The notes under the pieces are model-generated. The model was given only the letters and a program-made list of their open reading frames with translations, had not been told where the DNA came from and ran no database searches. A program made the position numbers and the translations under genes. Below, piece by piece: positions 1-9,709 of a DNA stretch of 64,000 nt. Origin of the DNA: Pseudomonadales bacterium (lineage in GTDB: Bacteria > Pseudomonadota > Gammaproteobacteria > Pseudomonadales > IMCC2047); assembly GCA_024234615.1 (NCBI GenBank), contig JACKNY010000001.1:1640501-1704500 (forward strand), read 5' to 3'. Numbering within the stretch: the first letter of the stretch is position 1; every line of letters starts with the position of its first letter.

Positions 1-131
1 TTTACTCTTATCCATAAAGCAAGCTCAGCAAAGGATTACGTACACCTTTTTAACATGAACCATGAAAAAATCATATAGCGTCCTAAAGGGTAATTGGAAA
101 CTGTCGTTGCAAGAAGATTTTCCCTTTACCC

Positions 132-144
132 TAGGGAATCCCTA
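132..144. promoter_or_regulatory. Short palindrome upstream of the hydroxyacid dehydrogenase gene
   Basis: The arms TAGGGA and TCCCTA match perfectly around one central base, about 75 nt before the gene start. A near-palindrome with the same TAGGGAATCC core lies upstream of acnB at 15007-15023. A protein-binding site is an inference only. Confidence 0.25.
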
Positions 145-217
145 ATTAATAAACAGAACTATTCGCATAATACGGCAACGCTGCACTACAGACAGACAAG
201 GTTCTTGAGGATATAAA

Positions 218-1177
218 ATGAAAGGCGTTTTTTTGGATACCGATTCAATCGCTCCCGCAGATTTAAATACTCTGGCTTTACAGAGTAGTTTGGATAGCTG
301 GACCTTTTATCCATCAACTCTAGCTGGCCAGCAGCTAGAACGAATCAAAGATGCTGATGTGGTGATTACCAACAAAATACAAATCAATGCCGAGTTAATG
401 CAAGCAGCCACCAAATTAAAGCTTATTTTAGTTGCCGCAACGGGCGCCAATAATATCGATTTAACCGCCGCTAAAAAGTATGGGATAGCCGTTGCCAATG
501 TCCGCGGTTATGGACCGGCAACGGTTGCACAACACACATTCGCCCTGATTCTTGCGCTATCCACTAACCTGATTAACTACGCAGAAAACGTAAGGCAGGG
601 ACTATGGTCCAAAAATCATTTTTTTTGTTTGTTACATCACCCTATTACGGAGCTGGCCGATAAAAACTTATTGATTGTCGGCTATGGCGAAATCGGTAAA
701 GCCGTGGCGCAGGCGGCTAAGGGTTTTGGCATGCAGGTCATGATTGCGCGAAGCTTGCGGGAATCTGCGCCTATTGATCAAACGAGAAAGCCGTTAGCCG
801 AATTACTCCCTCTGGCTGATGTGGTTACTCTGCACTGTCCTTTGACACCAGAAACCAATAACTTGATAGACGCGGAGGCTATTGCCAGCATGAAGCCTTC
901 GGCATTTTTGGTTAATGTCTCTCGTGGCGGACTCGTCAATGAAACAGCGCTCGTCACGGCACTCAAAAGCAATCAGATCGCTGGCGCTGGTGTGGATGTA
1001 CTAACGGTCGAACCGCCAGTCAATGGTAATCCGTTGATTGATGAGCCCCTCCCCAATCTCATTGTCACCCCCCATTGCGCCTGGGGTAGCCGGGAGGCAA
1101 GGCAGCGCTTGGTCGACGAAATGGTACTTAATCTTCAAGCTTTTTTAAATGATCAACCTCGTAATCGCTTGGTGTAA
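218..1177 (+). CDS. hprA: D-2-hydroxyacid dehydrogenase, glycerate dehydrogenase/hydroxypyruvate reductase type
   Basis: This is a 319-residue NAD(P)-dependent 2-hydroxyacid dehydrogenase, the usual length for the family. The Rossmann motif GYGEIGKA lies near residue 153. The catalytic set is visible: Arg in NVSRGG (about 234), Glu in TVEPP (about 263) and His in TPHCAWGSREARQR (about 286). The SREARQR stretch after the His is typical of glycerate dehydrogenases, which interconvert hydroxypyruvate and glycerate in the cytosol; substrate choice is inferred from that. The ATG follows a TTGAGGA ribosome site. The repair genes start only 2 nt after its stop, so it probably leads that transcript. 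Confidence 0.85.
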   Translation: MKGVFLDTDSIAPADLNTLALQSSLDSWTFYPSTLAGQQLERIKDADVVITNKIQINAELMQAATKLKLILVAATGANNIDLTAAKKYGIAVANVRGYGPATVAQHTFALILALSTNLINYAENVRQGLWSKNHFFCLLHHPITELADKNLLIVGYGEIGKAVAQAAKGFGMQVMIARSLRESAPIDQTRKPLAELLPLADVVTLHCPLTPETNNLIDAEAIASMKPSAFLVNVSRGGLVNETALVTALKSNQIAGAGVDVLTVEPPVNGNPLIDEPLPNLIVTPHCAWGSREARQRLVDEMVLNLQAFLNDQPRNRLV

Positions 1178-1179
1178 TT

Positions 1180-3897
1180 TTGAGTCCATTAAAACCCCTG
1201 TTTGACTTGTCGGTTATTGCACAGCTGTTTAGTGAAGACTTTGCCGATGGGCTTATTATTACGCCTAACCAGCGTCTTGCGGCGCAAGTCAAAGCCGCCT
1301 TTCACGATCAACAAAGTCGGTCAGGTGTGCTCGCCTGGAGCATACCAAAGATTTATCCCATAGAAGACTGGGTGCAGCGTTGCTGGCAAGAGTTAATCTT
1401 GCTTGGTGACAAGCGGGCTCTCGCCTTAACCCCGCTTACTCATGCACAAGAATTGCTGATTTGGGAACAAATCATCCGCCAGGATGGAGAAAGCCTCTTG
1501 CTTAAATACCAAGCTACCGCAAAATCAGTGATGGCCGCTTACCGGACTCTGACTCTATGGCAAACAACCATTGACCTGGCCTTTCAGGAACATCCCGATT
1601 GTGCAAGTTTCAGCGATTGGGCGAGCAGTTTTAAAGCATATTGTCAGCAGCACAGTTATATCGACTCAACCACTATTATCGCCTTTCTAGCAGAAGCTTT
1701 TGCCCGAAAACAGCTATCCTCCTGCAGCCAAATTTTACCACTGGGTTTTCAGCAAATACCACCGCTGTACGCGACGCTGCTAGAGAATACCGGAGCCAAA
1801 CTACTTGAACCTAGCCAGAGAACAATGGCCTGCGAACGCTTCGCAGTCGTCAGCGACAACACAGAGCAAGAATTACGAATTGCTGCGCGTTGGATAAAGC
1901 AACAAATCCAACAGCGCCCAGCGCAGCGCATTGCGCTGGTTGTTGCTGATTTAAAACAACGTAGAGCACAAATTGAACGTATTTTTAATGCGGAATTCGA
2001 ACCGCAATACATACTTCCCGGCACGGCGCGCTATCAAGCTCCCTACAATATCAGTGCTGGGGTTGCTTTAAGCAGTAATCCGCTCATCCATACGGCATTA
2101 GCCCTGCTACAACTACAGCAACAGGAAACACTTGCTGAGGATTGGTTCAATCTAATGCGTTCGCCTTTTCTATTTGAGCAGCACGTTTTTCAAGCATCCT
2201 TGTGCCAAGCGGAACTTGCCATTCGGAAAACAGGGTTCCCTCGACTAACGGCCAGCCAGCTCCAAAAAATACTCGAAACTATCAAGCAGCCCGATGATGC
2301 AATTACTGCCTGGCTTAACGCGCTATCGCCTTTAGCACTCTCGCGGCCAGAGGCCAAGGCCCCATTAACTCATTGGCTAAACACCTGGACGGAGCTCTTG
2401 GCGCTTTTTGGATGGCCCGGTTGTCGCCGTCTCGACAGCATCGAGTACCAGCAACTGAAACGCTGGCAAAGCGCATTAGATGAGTTTTTATCAATCTCTG
2501 ATATTTGCGGCGAGCTGTCCCAGGAGAAAGCGATTCACCTGCTAACCGCCTTTCTATCCAACATCGAGTTTCAGGCCGAATCAACGCCTTCACCCATTCA
2601 AATTCTGGGTTTATTGGAAGGCGGTGGACTTTGCTTTGATGCAATCTGGCTATTAGGCGTAAACGATCACGCCTGGCCACAACCACCAAGCCCAAACCCC
2701 TTTATTCCAATAAACCTGCAGCGTGCAGTGAATATGCCTCACGCCAGCGCAAAGCGTGAATTAGCCTTTACGGAGGCACTCTTTAACGATTATCTGCATA
2801 GCACTAAAACACTGATCGCCAGTTATTCAATGCATGATCAGGATCAAACACTGCTTCCCAGTTACCTGCTTAAAGATTTCCCTTCTCTAGACGCCGCAGC
2901 ATCGTTAACTGAGCCATACTCGCACCCCTATTACCAAAGGATATTCCAAACAAAAAATCTGGAAAAATCGACGGATACTCAAGCCTCACCTCTTGTTAAT
3001 ACCGATGACTCACTCAGGGGTGGAACGCAGATCCTAAAAAACCAGGCGGCCTGCCCTTTTAAAGCCTTCGCTGTACACCGATTAAATGCGTCCGAGTTAG
3101 AACTTTGCTCATATCATGTTAGCGCACAGCGACGTGGAATCATGCTTCATCGCGCACTTGAACTACTGTGGCAACGACTCCAAAGCTTGGCAGGGCTGAA
3201 TAGCACACAACCCCTAGAACTCAGTCAGAGCATTAACAATGCGGCAACAAGCGCTGTGCTGAGCCAGGCTCGACAACGTCCGGATTTATTCGGACAAGCG
3301 CTGATCAGACTGGAAATTGAGCGGTTACAAAATTTAATCGCGCAGTGGCTACTGGTTGAACAAGCGCGTAGTGATTTTACCGTACTTGAAACTGAGTCGG
3401 CGGTAATTATTAACATTGCCGACACGCCATTAAGGGTGCGTATTGACCGGATTGACCGACTGGCGGACGGCAGTCTGCTTTTAATTGACTACAAAACCGG
3501 CAGCTGCAGCACAAAGGGTTGGCAAGGAGAACGCATCGACGAACCACAGCTACCTCTCTACTGCGTCAGTCTAGAAACGAGTCACTGGGGTAGCGAAGTT
3601 AGCGCCCTGGCTTTTGCTCAAATTAATATAGATAAGCAGGGCTTTGTTGGTGTTGCACAACAGAGCGGTGTCGCACCCGGCATTTATAGCCTGGAGAAAA
3701 CCCGACACTGGGATATGCCTGTTGAGTGGCCCGAGCTGGAAACGCAATGGCGTTCCGGCTTAGAAAAATTAATGCGGGATTTTAAAGCAGGTTGCGCCAA
3801 CGTCGATCCAAAGTCGCCTAGTGTTTGCCAATATTGTCATCTATCGGCTTTATGTCGTATTAATGACTCACGCAGTTTCGGACATCTTGACGCATGA
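1180..3897 (+). CDS. AddB-like PD-(D/E)XK nuclease, probable DNA repair protein
   Basis: A 905-residue protein that begins with TTG immediately after the upstream stop. The N-terminal half is an inactivated-helicase-like region (ITPNQRLAAQV near residue 28). The C-terminal third carries a RecB-type nuclease with the motif LLIDYKTGS near residue 770 and QLPLYC soon after. Cys in NQAACPFKAF (about 627) and the CQYCHLSALC cluster near the end match the four-Cys iron-sulfur staple of AddB nucleases. It would pair with the helicase encoded next, with ATGA overlap, to process double-strand breaks. The family is often annotated 'probable DNA repair protein'. It is not classical RecB or RecC. Confidence 0.85.
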   Translation: MSPLKPLFDLSVIAQLFSEDFADGLIITPNQRLAAQVKAAFHDQQSRSGVLAWSIPKIYPIEDWVQRCWQELILLGDKRALALTPLTHAQELLIWEQIIRQDGESLLLKYQATAKSVMAAYRTLTLWQTTIDLAFQEHPDCASFSDWASSFKAYCQQHSYIDSTTIIAFLAEAFARKQLSSCSQILPLGFQQIPPLYATLLENTGAKLLEPSQRTMACERFAVVSDNTEQELRIAARWIKQQIQQRPAQRIALVVADLKQRRAQIERIFNAEFEPQYILPGTARYQAPYNISAGVALSSNPLIHTALALLQLQQQETLAEDWFNLMRSPFLFEQHVFQASLCQAELAIRKTGFPRLTASQLQKILETIKQPDDAITAWLNALSPLALSRPEAKAPLTHWLNTWTELLALFGWPGCRRLDSIEYQQLKRWQSALDEFLSISDICGELSQEKAIHLLTAFLSNIEFQAESTPSPIQILGLLEGGGLCFDAIWLLGVNDHAWPQPPSPNPFIPINLQRAVNMPHASAKRELAFTEALFNDYLHSTKTLIASYSMHDQDQTLLPSYLLKDFPSLDAAASLTEPYSHPYYQRIFQTKNLEKSTDTQASPLVNTDDSLRGGTQILKNQAACPFKAFAVHRLNASELELCSYHVSAQRRGIMLHRALELLWQRLQSLAGLNSTQPLELSQSINNAATSAVLSQARQRPDLFGQALIRLEIERLQNLIAQWLLVEQARSDFTVLETESAVIINIADTPLRVRIDRIDRLADGSLLLIDYKTGSCSTKGWQGERIDEPQLPLYCVSLETSHWGSEVSALAFAQINIDKQGFVGVAQQSGVAPGIYSLEKTRHWDMPVEWPELETQWRSGLEKLMRDFKAGCANVDPKSPSVCQYCHLSALCRINDSRSFGHLDA

Positions 3898-6800
3898 ACC
3901 AAGTCATTGACGCTCAACAACGCTTCCTCGCGCTAAGCCATCAACGTTCTTTCGCCGTCATTGCGCCAGCGGGCTCGGGTAAAACAGAATTGCTAACCAA
4001 GCGCGTGCTAACACTGCTAGCGCATGTACAAAGGCCGGAGGAAATATTAGCCATTACCTTTACCCGCAAAGCGGCTAGCGAGATGCGCCAACGTATTATG
4101 GAAGCACTACAGGAGGCGCACAAAGAAGCGCCCCAAACGCCACACAAATATGAACTTTGGCGACTGGCAAAAGCAGCCTTAGCGCAAGACCAACAACAGC
4201 AATGGCAGCTATTGCAAAATCCCGGTCGGTTGCGTCTTCAGACCATTGATAGTTTTTGTATGGCGCTGGTTCGTCAGATGCCGCTGATGAGTGGTATCGG
4301 CGGAGAAGCTGCTATTGCCGATGAGCCCGAACAACTTTATCAGCTGGCGGTCAGAAGTCTCCTCGCTCGCCTTGATGAAAAGAGTGCTGTTGGTGAAGAT
4401 TTGGCAGATTTACTTAGCCACCTCGATAATAATACAGCACGTATTGAAATGCTTTTCTGCAACATTCTGGAGAAACGAGAACAGTGGCTAAGACATCTGG
4501 TGGGTAATCGAACGGATCTTGCTGCCTTTAAATCTTACCTAGAAAGCTGTCTGAATGAGTTGATCGAAGAAACCTTGCAACAGGCGGCAGCCCGTTTCCA
4601 ACATTGGCAAGTACAACTAGCAGAAGTCGTACGATTTGCCGCCAGAAACCTGCATGCTAGTGGCGGTAATGGTCAATTCAGCGCCCTCAATCCTGACATG
4701 AGCAGCCTTCCCGGTACGGACGCTAGCGCATTAACGGACTGGCATGCTATCGCTGATTTACTACTGACAAAATCCGGCACATGGCGGGCGCGTTTAACTA
4801 AAAAGGAAGGCTTCCCCACAGCTACCAAAGCCCCTGAAAAGGCAATCTATCAACAGGCTAAAACAAACGCTTTAGAGTTCATTGATCAGCTAGCACAGCA
4901 ACCGGATCACCTCCGTTGCCTGCTCGAAATTCGTGTGCTGCCAGCACCTAAGTATGATCATAAACAGTGGCGATTATTAGGCCGTTTGGCAAATTTGCTG
5001 CCAATCCTCGTCGCTGAGCTACTGCTTATTTTTCGGGAAAGGGGGGTAGTGGATTACCCTCAAATCACCATCGCCGCGCAGGAAGCCTTGGGGCATGATC
5101 AGGCGCCATCAGATATCGCTTTACTACTGGATTATCAGCTTAAGCACATCCTCGTGGATGAGTTTCAGGATACCTCTTCCGCCCAATTTGGGTTATTGTC
5201 CCGCCTCACTGATGGCTGGCAAAGGGGCGATGGCAGAACCTTTTTTATTGTTGGTGACGGCATGCAGTCCTGCTATGGCTTTCGGGACGCGAACGTCGGT
5301 CTGTTTCTCGCGGCAAGACAGTTTGGAATTGGTAACGCTGCATTAGAGCCCTTAGAATTGCAGGTGAATTTCCGCTCGCATCAGCCAATTGTTGATTGGG
5401 TCAACCAGACCTTTCGGTCAGCTTTTCCGGATCAAGACGATATCGCCCGCGGCGCCGTTAAATATTCCCCCTCCGTTGCCTACAACCGCACAGAGCATGA
5501 GCACGCTGTTAATTTCTACGCTTGTATTGAAGACCCGCTCCGTCAATCGGAAGCGCAACAAGTTGTTGCGCTGGTAGTGCAGGCAAAGCAAGAAGCACCT
5601 AGAGACTCCATCGCCATTCTCGTGCGTAACCGCTCCCATTTGCAGGCACTCATCCCCCTGCTTCATCGCGCCGGTATTAATTGGCAAGGGATCGATATAG
5701 AACCTCTTGCAAAACGTGCGCTGATCAGTGATGTATTAGCACTTACCAAGGCATTGCATAACTTTAACGATAGAGTCTCCTGGTTAGCCATACTGCGTGC
5801 GCCCTGGTGCGGCCTCAACCTCGCTGACTTAGAAGCTATCGCTGGTGGCATTGATGAAAAAATCAGTATTTGGGAAAGACTAAACTCGGAAACGGTCATT
5901 GCTCAACTGAGCGATAGCGCACAGCCAAGAGTGCGTCACCTGCAGGAGCTTTTTCAAACAGCATTGACGCAACGGGCGCGCAAGCCACTCCGATATTGGA
6001 TCGAAGGAGTCTGGTTATCCCTCGGTGGGCCCGCAACAGCCGAATCAAGTCATGAATTGATACAGATCGATGCCTACTTCCAATTACTGGAGCAGCAAGA
6101 AGTGGGCGGTTTTATCCCGGACTTATCATTGTTCAGCGAGGCAGTAGCAAGAATTTACGCACAACCCCCCGAAATCACCAATGCCGTTCAAATCATGACT
6201 ATTCACAAGGCTAAAGGGTTAGAGTTTGACCGCGTGATTGTTCTCGGCCTTGACCGTCCCAGCCGAGCGCAAACGGGTGAATTAATTTTATGGCATGAAC
6301 GCCTTTCACAAAGTGGTGAAGCACAATTGCTCATCAGCCCTATCTCTCCGAAGGGTGAGGAAACTGATTCTCTTTATGCCTATTTGAAACAAGAGCAGTC
6401 CATAAAAGACCGTTTGGAAAATACCCGCTTACTTTATGTCGCCACCACCCGTGCTATCAAGCAATTGTCTTTACTTGCTTGTGTTAGGCATAACGAGGAA
6501 ACCTCTGAACTCAGCCCACCGGCATCAGACAGCCTGTTAAGCTGCGCCTGGAATGAGTTGCAGCAGCAAGCTATTTGGCTCAGGCCTAAGCTTTCAGACG
6601 AAGATCAACCTGAAGCGGCCACAACTCCAAATAATGAGTTTATGCTGACTCGCCTAGCCAAAGAATGGGTAATGCCAGAGTTGCCCGCAGGTCAGTTGTT
6701 AAGTGAGTATCGTGGGCATGAATACCAAAATGCTTATTTGGATGATTCAACTTCACCACAGCAAGAGCAGGTTACAGCTGCGGTTAAACAAGTCTTACTT

Positions 6801-7232
6801 GGTATCGCTAAGCAAGGAACAGCGGCATGGTACCAATCAAAGCTGAGTGAGTTACCCAACATCATTGATCGCCTCACACACGAATCAACGATGAGTATTC
6901 AAAACAAAAACTTAATCCGTACCGCCATCACCAACACCCTCGAGCATGAATCAGGCTCTTGGTTACTTTCCAGCCAACATGAACAACGTCTTATAGACAA
7001 ACCCGTTGGCTTCAAGCAAAACCACAGCATTACCACTCTTTCCATCCCCCTCAGTTTTGTTACCGCTGGCGAGCGCTGGATTGTTGAATTCGCCATAACC
7101 TCCGACGAAGCGGATATCTTTCAACTGCACAGGCAGTTAGAGCAGTATGCTCAAGCTATCGCTCAATTCGATGCTCTGCCTATTAAAAAGGCACTCTACT
7201 TTCCATTGCTAAAAAAACTGGCAGTGCTTTAA
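3894..7232 (+). CDS. AddA-like UvrD/REP superfamily I helicase of a RecBCD-type complex
   Basis: A 1112-residue SF1 helicase. Visible motifs are Walker A APAGSGKTELLTKR near residue 25, motif Ia ITFTRKAASEMR, Walker B ILVDEFQDTSS near residue 420, the VGDGMQSCYGFRDA motif, VNFRSHQPI, and MTIHKAKGLEFDRV with LLYVATTRA in the 2B region. It overlaps the AddB-like gene by 4 nt, so the two are probably translationally coupled subunits. The C-terminal domain that carries a nuclease in AddA has WIVEFAITS where active relatives have WIIDYKTS, and the upstream His motif is not apparent. This subunit therefore probably unwinds DNA but does not cut it. Confidence 0.88.
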   Translation: MNQVIDAQQRFLALSHQRSFAVIAPAGSGKTELLTKRVLTLLAHVQRPEEILAITFTRKAASEMRQRIMEALQEAHKEAPQTPHKYELWRLAKAALAQDQQQQWQLLQNPGRLRLQTIDSFCMALVRQMPLMSGIGGEAAIADEPEQLYQLAVRSLLARLDEKSAVGEDLADLLSHLDNNTARIEMLFCNILEKREQWLRHLVGNRTDLAAFKSYLESCLNELIEETLQQAAARFQHWQVQLAEVVRFAARNLHASGGNGQFSALNPDMSSLPGTDASALTDWHAIADLLLTKSGTWRARLTKKEGFPTATKAPEKAIYQQAKTNALEFIDQLAQQPDHLRCLLEIRVLPAPKYDHKQWRLLGRLANLLPILVAELLLIFRERGVVDYPQITIAAQEALGHDQAPSDIALLLDYQLKHILVDEFQDTSSAQFGLLSRLTDGWQRGDGRTFFIVGDGMQSCYGFRDANVGLFLAARQFGIGNAALEPLELQVNFRSHQPIVDWVNQTFRSAFPDQDDIARGAVKYSPSVAYNRTEHEHAVNFYACIEDPLRQSEAQQVVALVVQAKQEAPRDSIAILVRNRSHLQALIPLLHRAGINWQGIDIEPLAKRALISDVLALTKALHNFNDRVSWLAILRAPWCGLNLADLEAIAGGIDEKISIWERLNSETVIAQLSDSAQPRVRHLQELFQTALTQRARKPLRYWIEGVWLSLGGPATAESSHELIQIDAYFQLLEQQEVGGFIPDLSLFSEAVARIYAQPPEITNAVQIMTIHKAKGLEFDRVIVLGLDRPSRAQTGELILWHERLSQSGEAQLLISPISPKGEETDSLYAYLKQEQSIKDRLENTRLLYVATTRAIKQLSLLACVRHNEETSELSPPASDSLLSCAWNELQQQAIWLRPKLSDEDQPEAATTPNNEFMLTRLAKEWVMPELPAGQLLSEYRGHEYQNAYLDDSTSPQQEQVTAAVKQVLLGIAKQGTAAWYQSKLSELPNIIDRLTHESTMSIQNKNLIRTAITNTLEHESGSWLLSSQHEQRLIDKPVGFKQNHSITTLSIPLSFVTAGERWIVEFAITSDEADIFQLHRQLEQYAQAIAQFDALPIKKALYFPLLKKLAVL

Positions 7233-7271
7233 TCAAATCCCGTAAAATCACCCATTTTCATGTCTACCCTG

Positions 7272-7300
7272 TTATACATTCGCTGCTTTTGCTATATCAT
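7272..7300 (+). promoter_or_regulatory. Candidate sigma-70 promoter for the DAHP synthase gene
   Basis: TTATAC at 7272-7277 and TATCAT at 7295-7300 are separated by 17 nt, about 65 nt before the chosen start codon. I saw no clear attenuator or TyrR-like box. Confidence 0.35.
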
Positions 7301-7364
7301 ATTTGCCCCGCGAGAATTGATGGATTTATAGCGCCAAGAGTAATTGGCCAACAAGGGTTTTTAC

Positions 7365-8432
7365 ATGACAAATTCACATCTAACCAATATAAACGTTGAA
7401 TCTTTTGATGTTCTGATAACGCCGGAACAATTGAAGAAGGATATTCCTGTTACGGATAAGGCGCGCGAGACCGTATTACTGGGGCGTCAAACCATCCGTA
7501 ATATACTGGATCGTAAAGATCCACGTTTAATGGTTGTGGTCGGACCATGCTCCATTCACGATGTTATCGCCGCTAAAGATTATGCGGCACGCTTAAAAAA
7601 ACTGGCCGATGAGGTGGGCGATACTCTCTACTTGGTGATGCGTGTTTATTTTGAAAAACCGCGCACGACAATCGGCTGGAAAGGCCTAGTGAATGATCCG
7701 CACATGGACGATTCCTTTGATATCGAAAGAGGTCTGCATATTGGCCGCAAACTGTTGGTGGACCTTGCTGAAATCGGCTTACCAACTGCTACCGAAGCAC
7801 TTGACCCCAATTCACCGCAATATTTACATGAGTTAATTTCCTGGTCGGCCATTGGCGCACGTACTACTGAATCGCAAACGCACCGGGAGATGTCAAGCGG
7901 CTTATCCGTCGCCATTGGCTTTAAAAATGGTACCGATGGCGGCCTGGAAGTTGCCATTAATGCCCTTCAATCAGTCTCACACCCACACAGTTTTCTCGGG
8001 CTTAACCACCAAGGCCAAGCCGCAATAATTCGTACCAGAGGCAACCCTTACGGCCATATTGTATTACGCGGAGGCAGCGGCAAACCCAATTATGACTCCG
8101 TCAGTGTGGCGCTGTGTGAGCAGCGATTGGAAAAAGCCGGGCTCGCCAACAATATTATGATTGATTGTAGTCATGCCAACTCCAATAAGGACCCTGCTTT
8201 ACAGCCTCTGGTGATGAATAATGTCGCCAACCAAATTCTGGAGGGCAACCGTTCCATTATCGGCCTGATGATCGAAAGTAATATCGAGGCGGGGAACCAA
8301 TCGATTCCGCAAAATCTGGCTGACCTTAAATACGGTGTATCGGTTACCGATGCCTGTATCGACTGGGAAACCACCGCCGCTTCGTTACGTGATATGCGGA
8401 ATAAGTTGAAGGATGTCTTACCTTCGCGCTAA
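7365..8432 (+). CDS. aroG: 3-deoxy-7-phosphoheptulonate (DAHP) synthase, class I AroF/G/H type
   Basis: Catalyses phosphoenolpyruvate plus erythrose 4-phosphate to DAHP, the first step of the shikimate pathway, in the cytosol. The family signature VVVGPCSIHD occurs near residue 54, with the Arg/Lys-rich VYFEKPRTTIGWKG after it, GARTTESQTHRE in the middle and IDCSHANS toward the end. The reading frame is open to a TTG at 7344, but ATG 7365 is preceded by AAGGG at good spacing and gives 355 residues, close to E. coli AroG. Which aromatic amino acid inhibits it cannot be read reliably, so the symbol stands for the AroF/G/H group. Confidence 0.9.
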   Translation: MTNSHLTNINVESFDVLITPEQLKKDIPVTDKARETVLLGRQTIRNILDRKDPRLMVVVGPCSIHDVIAAKDYAARLKKLADEVGDTLYLVMRVYFEKPRTTIGWKGLVNDPHMDDSFDIERGLHIGRKLLVDLAEIGLPTATEALDPNSPQYLHELISWSAIGARTTESQTHREMSSGLSVAIGFKNGTDGGLEVAINALQSVSHPHSFLGLNHQGQAAIIRTRGNPYGHIVLRGGSGKPNYDSVSVALCEQRLEKAGLANNIMIDCSHANSNKDPALQPLVMNNVANQILEGNRSIIGLMIESNIEAGNQSIPQNLADLKYGVSVTDACIDWETTAASLRDMRNKLKDVLPSR

Positions 8433-8452
8433 ACCTTGACTTAAGCACTTAA

Positions 8453-9226
8453 ATGCCCCGCCCCATTAAACTGCTACAGCTTACTGACCTGCACTTAAAA
8501 GCAGATCAAAGCGCTGAAATGCGCGGCAGTAATATTCAAAGACAAATTGATGAAATACTAGAAACGGCAACAGCTCATCCACTCTGGCCTGCTGATCTGG
8601 TCGCACTCACGGGTGATATTGTGGACGAATCAGAGCAAGCAGCATGGCAAACAGCCTACTCTCGCTTAGCCCAGCAGTTATCGAACCTAAATACCAAAGT
8701 TTGTTGCATACCTGGCAACCATGATGATCCAGCCTTACTTGAGACTGTTTTTACCGCCCACCACATGACAACCAAAGGTTGTTTAACACTAGGTAATTGG
8801 CGAATCATATTGCTTGATAGTAGTGTACCTGGTTCAACCGACGGTATGCTCAGCGCTAGTCAGCTCGCATCAATTGATCAATCACTCGTAGCCGCGAAAG
8901 CGGAGCACACTCTCGTACTGATTCATCACCCGGTTATCGATATAAACTGCCGTTGGCTCGACAAAATGAAAGTCGCTAATGGCCTAGCGCTGATAAATCG
9001 GTTAACCAATGTGCCTGGCAGCAAAGTAATTGTCTGGGGGCACGCGCATCAAGAATTCGATGCACTATACCAAGGAATCCGTTTGCTCGGTGCTCCGGCC
9101 GCCTGCCCGGTTCAATTCAAACCCTTGAGTGATGAGTTTGCAATTGACGAAATCAATCATCCGGGGTTTCGCTGGTGCATGCTACACGATGATGGCAATA
9201 TTGACACTCTGGTGGTGCGCCTCTGA
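8453..9226 (+). CDS. cpdA: 3',5'-cyclic-AMP phosphodiesterase CpdA
   Basis: A 257-residue class III metallophosphoesterase that hydrolyses cAMP to AMP and so tunes CRP signalling. All metal-binding blocks are present in order: QLTDLHLKAD near residue 9, LTGDIVDES near 52, IPGNHDD near 84, the HHP triad (LIHHPV, about 162) and VWGHAHQE near 197. The ligand order and length match CpdA rather than an unrelated phosphoesterase. It starts 20 nt after the DAHP synthase stop and could share its transcript. Confidence 0.87.
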   Translation: MPRPIKLLQLTDLHLKADQSAEMRGSNIQRQIDEILETATAHPLWPADLVALTGDIVDESEQAAWQTAYSRLAQQLSNLNTKVCCIPGNHDDPALLETVFTAHHMTTKGCLTLGNWRIILLDSSVPGSTDGMLSASQLASIDQSLVAAKAEHTLVLIHHPVIDINCRWLDKMKVANGLALINRLTNVPGSKVIVWGHAHQEFDALYQGIRLLGAPAACPVQFKPLSDEFAIDEINHPGFRWCMLHDDGNIDTLVVRL

Positions 9227-9298
9227 TACCGTATCACAAATATTGATTTACCTAAGACCTTTGCATAACTGACGAACCAAAGATACCTAGGAGGATTG

Positions 9299-9685
9299 AT
9301 GGAAACTGCAATTAGCTGTTTATTTATCGCCGCACTTCTACATTTTGTCAGCAAGATACCCGTCGCCATCGCCATGAGCAAGCAAGGTGGCTACGACAAC
9401 AGACAACCCCGTCTGCAGGAATCGTCGCTGACTGGTTTCGGGCACCGGGCATTGTCTGCGCACGAAAACACTATTGAATCTTTTCCGCTATTCGCCGCTG
9501 GCATTTTGATAGCCTTGTTCGCCCAGGTTGAACAATCCAGCATCGACATGTTAGCCATTTCCTTTGTTATTGCTCGCCTTCTCTATCTACTTTTTTATCT
9601 GCTCGATATCAACCTACTGCGTTCGCTAGTTTGGTTTGTCGGCTATCTTTCTTCACTGGCGCTCATCGCCCTGCCGCTACTCTAA
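9299..9685 (+). CDS. MAPEG family membrane protein
   Basis: A 128-residue integral membrane protein with about four hydrophobic segments and the MAPEG-type block RLQESSLTGFGHRALSAHEN after the first helix. The family includes glutathione-dependent membrane enzymes of eicosanoid metabolism, but the bacterial members mostly lack a defined substrate. The frame opens at TTG 9296. ATG 9299 is preferred because the AGGAGG at 9289-9294 leaves only one base before the TTG and four before the ATG. It lies between cpdA and xthA on the same strand. Confidence 0.8.
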   Translation: METAISCLFIAALLHFVSKIPVAIAMSKQGGYDNRQPRLQESSLTGFGHRALSAHENTIESFPLFAAGILIALFAQVEQSSIDMLAISFVIARLLYLLFYLLDINLLRSLVWFVGYLSSLALIALPLL

Positions 9686-9709
9686 CTCGCCCATTACAAG
9701 GATACACGC

